Positions 5,772 through 7,219 of a DNA stretch of 7,219 bases are shown here, in pieces. The notes beneath the pieces were generated by a model that saw only the letters and a program-made list of their open reading frames with translations, did no database searches and had not been told where the DNA came from. Positions within the stretch are counted from its first letter, which is position 1, and each line of letters opens with the position of its first letter. The position numbers and the translations under genes were made by a program. The stretch is from Bacillota bacterium (GTDB lineage Bacteria; Eremiobacterota; SpSt-956; JAKJGF01): positions 1 through 7,219 of the forward strand of contig JAKPQU010000386.1 of the NCBI GenBank assembly GCA_029555925.1, read 5' to 3'.

Positions 5772-6944
5772 ATGCACAGTAAAGTACCGGCTTCATTTAT
5801 TTTAAGACTCTGTCGAACACCTTATATAATGACAAAGGTAATAAAAAGCTTGATAAGAAAGCATGTTACAGTCAATCTGGATTACCATCTTGGCAAAAAC
5901 GGTTTCAGTTTTCCCCTTTCCCAGATAAGCCTTAAAATTACGAATAAATGTAATCTCAGATGTAAAATGTGCGCTCAGTGGGGCGAAAAGGGGTATAATC
6001 TAGGGAAACCTGCATCTGTTATAAAAGAAGTGGTTCCCCTGGAAACCTATAAGAAAATGGTTGATGATGTGGCACATTTAAAACCTATAATATATATATG
6101 GGGCGGAGAACCATTCCTCTATGATGATCTCATGCCGCTTGTGGCCTATATGAAAGATAAGAAATTTGTAACTTCTGTTGTCACAAACGGCGTCAAACTG
6201 GAGCAGCATGCAGAAGAAATAGTTGACAGGGGATGGGAAGTTCTTATGTTATCACTGGACGGCCCGGGAGAAGTTCATGATGAAATAAGAGGAGTGAAAG
6301 GCTGTTTTAATACCCTTGCAAAAGGTATAGATGCAGTTCAGACATTGAAGAGAAAAAAGAATAAAACTCTGCCTTATGTTATGATTTTTGTTACTATTAC
6401 AAAAGATAATGCCCCACTCCTGGATAAGATAATGGATATAGGAGATGAAATAGGCATTGATAGCATGATTCTCTATTATTCCTGGTTTACAACAGAAGAA
6501 ATAGGGAAGAAGCATGTTGAAGTTATGCAGAAAAAATTGGACTGCACTCCCGAGGCATGGAAGGGATATCTCTTTGATTATAAACAGATAGATATAGAAG
6601 CTCTTCAGGATACGGTAAGAAGAATAAAAGATAAAAAGTTAACTTACCCCTATATGTTTATCCCTGATATTTCAATTGAAGACATACCGAAATATTATAC
6701 AGATCCTTCCTATATGTTTGGCTATGATAACTGTGTGGCCCCCTGGCTTATAGCAGAAGTTATGCCAAACGGAGATGTGGCTCCCTGCAGGGATTATCCC
6801 GATTATGTTGTAGGAAATATATGTGAAGACAGTATAGTAAATATTTTTAATAATGAGAGATACAGGAAGTTCAGGACAGCCCTGAAGGAAGAAGGCGGAT
6901 TGTTTCCCATATGTGCCAGATGCTGCGGATTGATGGGATTTTAA
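5772..6944 (+). CDS. Radical SAM protein with C-terminal SPASM/twitch-like domain
   Basis: A 390-residue radical SAM enzyme. The [4Fe-4S] cluster that cleaves S-adenosylmethionine is bound by Cys60, Cys64 and Cys67 in TNKCNLRCKMC. The SAM-contacting GGEP motif is at 111-114, and TNG (138-140) and SLDGP (161-165) match later strands of the barrel. The C-terminal part (about 320-390) is SPASM-like: Cys321 before APW, PNGDVAPC (332-339), VGNI (347-350) and CARCC (381-385), giving at least one auxiliary cluster. The substrate is unknown; this family includes peptide modifiers, dehydrogenases and lipid or sugar modifiers. It lacks the features of the hydrogenase maturases HydE and HydG. GGAG (5756-5759) lies 12 bases before ATG 5772, a long spacer; an ATG at 5762 opens only a 6-codon frame. 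The gene may act with the glycosyltransferase upstream, but that rests on adjacency alone. A terminator follows directly. Confidence 0.88.
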   Translation: MHSKVPASFILRLCRTPYIMTKVIKSLIRKHVTVNLDYHLGKNGFSFPLSQISLKITNKCNLRCKMCAQWGEKGYNLGKPASVIKEVVPLETYKKMVDDVAHLKPIIYIWGGEPFLYDDLMPLVAYMKDKKFVTSVVTNGVKLEQHAEEIVDRGWEVLMLSLDGPGEVHDEIRGVKGCFNTLAKGIDAVQTLKRKKNKTLPYVMIFVTITKDNAPLLDKIMDIGDEIGIDSMILYYSWFTTEEIGKKHVEVMQKKLDCTPEAWKGYLFDYKQIDIEALQDTVRRIKDKKLTYPYMFIPDISIEDIPKYYTDPSYMFGYDNCVAPWLIAEVMPNGDVAPCRDYPDYVVGNICEDSIVNIFNNERYRKFRTALKEEGGLFPICARCCGLMGF

Positions 6945-6956
6945 TTTTTAAAAAAT

Positions 6957-6988
6957 AAAAAAGTTCTGTTGTGGGACAGAACTTTTTT
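6957..6988. terminator. Intrinsic terminator after the radical SAM gene
   Basis: AAGTTCTGT (6961-6969) pairs with ACAGAACTT (6976-6984) around a 6-base loop, and the stem extends through flanking A/T runs (6957-6960 with 6985-6988). A T-rich tail follows on the + strand, and an A-rich run precedes it, so it could stop transcription from both sides. It lies 12 bases after the stop codon. Confidence 0.9.
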
Positions 6989-7002
6989 ATTTTATACCAA
7001 CA

Positions 7003-7080
7003 GGCATGACCGGAGGGGTCACAACCAAATATGAGAATTAGAAAACAGTGAAGCATAAGCTTCTATTATTCTCATATAAA
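7003..7080 (+). repeat. Dispersed hairpin element, copy C (most complete)
   Basis: Hairpin 1 is GGCATGACC (7003-7011), a 5-base spacer and GGTCACAACC (7017-7026), pairing TGACC with GGTCA. Hairpin 2 is ATATGAGAAT (7029-7038), a 29-base loop and ATTCTCATAT (7068-7077), a perfect 10-bp stem. Inside the loop, GAAGC (7050-7054) and GCTTC (7059-7063) make a further 5-bp stem over ATAA. Copies A and B share the arms, order and, for A, loop length. It lies 14 bases after the terminator of the radical SAM gene. Confidence 0.8.
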
Positions 7081-7219
7081 ATTGCTTTAATTAAACTGAA
7101 CAATTTGAATAATAGGTAAATACTGTCTGCCTGTCTGATGCTCCTCCGAAAAAAATCTAAACTGGAACGTTTATAACAGTTACAGCTTATATCATGCTAC
7201 TTTACATTATAATTCAATA
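7081..7219. other. AT-rich intergenic end of window
   Basis: No gene, convincing promoter or terminator is recognised in these last bases. A TATAAT hexamer at 7208-7213 lacks a matching -35 box. The next gene presumably lies beyond the window. Confidence 0.5.

Noticed and set aside
5762..5782. Six-codon upstream frame overlapping the radical SAM start
   Set aside because: The GGAG is only about two bases from its ATG, too near for normal initiation; probably chance.
5772..6944. Radical SAM gene as hydrogenase maturase HydE or HydG
   Set aside because: It has a SPASM-like C-terminus with late cysteines and a TNKCNLRCKMC motif typical of the SPASM group; it lies beyond a promoter and another gene from hydA and shows no HydE/HydG hallmarks.

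Overview
The window looks like a stretch of a low-GC, strictly anaerobic, fermentative bacterium. Genes are AT-rich with strong AGGAGG-type ribosome binding sites. The main locus encodes a cytoplasmic, NAD-linked, multi-subunit [FeFe] hydrogenase. Taxonomy cannot be fixed by eye. Intergenic heptamer arrays make me think of a deep-branching or uncultured lineage (Elusimicrobiota/Omnitrophota-like genomes are one guess), but this is an impression only.

Layout, all genes on the + strand. Bases 1-421 are non-coding: heptamer repeats, an intrinsic terminator of an upstream gene, a hairpin element (copy A) and a second heptamer array just before the first gene. Next comes the hydrogenase cluster: a NuoE/HydC-like [2Fe-2S] subunit (422-928), a NuoF/HydB-like FMN/NAD subunit (942-2115, interrupted by a one-base frameshift in a run of seven T at 1881-1887), a 231-base gap with an inverted copy (B) of the hairpin element and more heptamers, and the catalytic HydA (2347-4290). 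A long perfect-looking hairpin made of heptamer units follows the HydA stop. A good sigma70-type promoter (4338-4366) then starts a separate unit with a membrane glycosyltransferase (4407-5600). After a 171-base gap with two different heptamer arrays comes a radical SAM/SPASM protein (5772-6944), closed by a strong terminator (6957-6988) and a third copy (C) of the hairpin element.

How the genes work together: the three hydrogenase subunits should form a soluble complex that passes electrons between NAD(H), through FMN and Fe-S clusters, and the H-cluster of HydA. The HydB here is small: it lacks the extra N-terminal [2Fe-2S] and C-terminal 2x[4Fe-4S] domains of the Thermotoga-type bifurcating HydB, so bifurcation with ferredoxin should not be assumed. 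No HydE/F/G maturase is in the window. The glycosyltransferase and radical SAM genes have no evident link to hydrogen metabolism.

The most unusual content is non-coding: (i) a three-copy, two-hairpin dispersed element with conserved 10-base arms and a 29-base loop in two copies; and (ii) 7-base tandem arrays (CGTNACG-type, and AAAAGTG) in the intergenic regions, always with the CGTCACG orientation nearest the downstream gene. These may be dispersed repeat families not covered by ordinary annotation.
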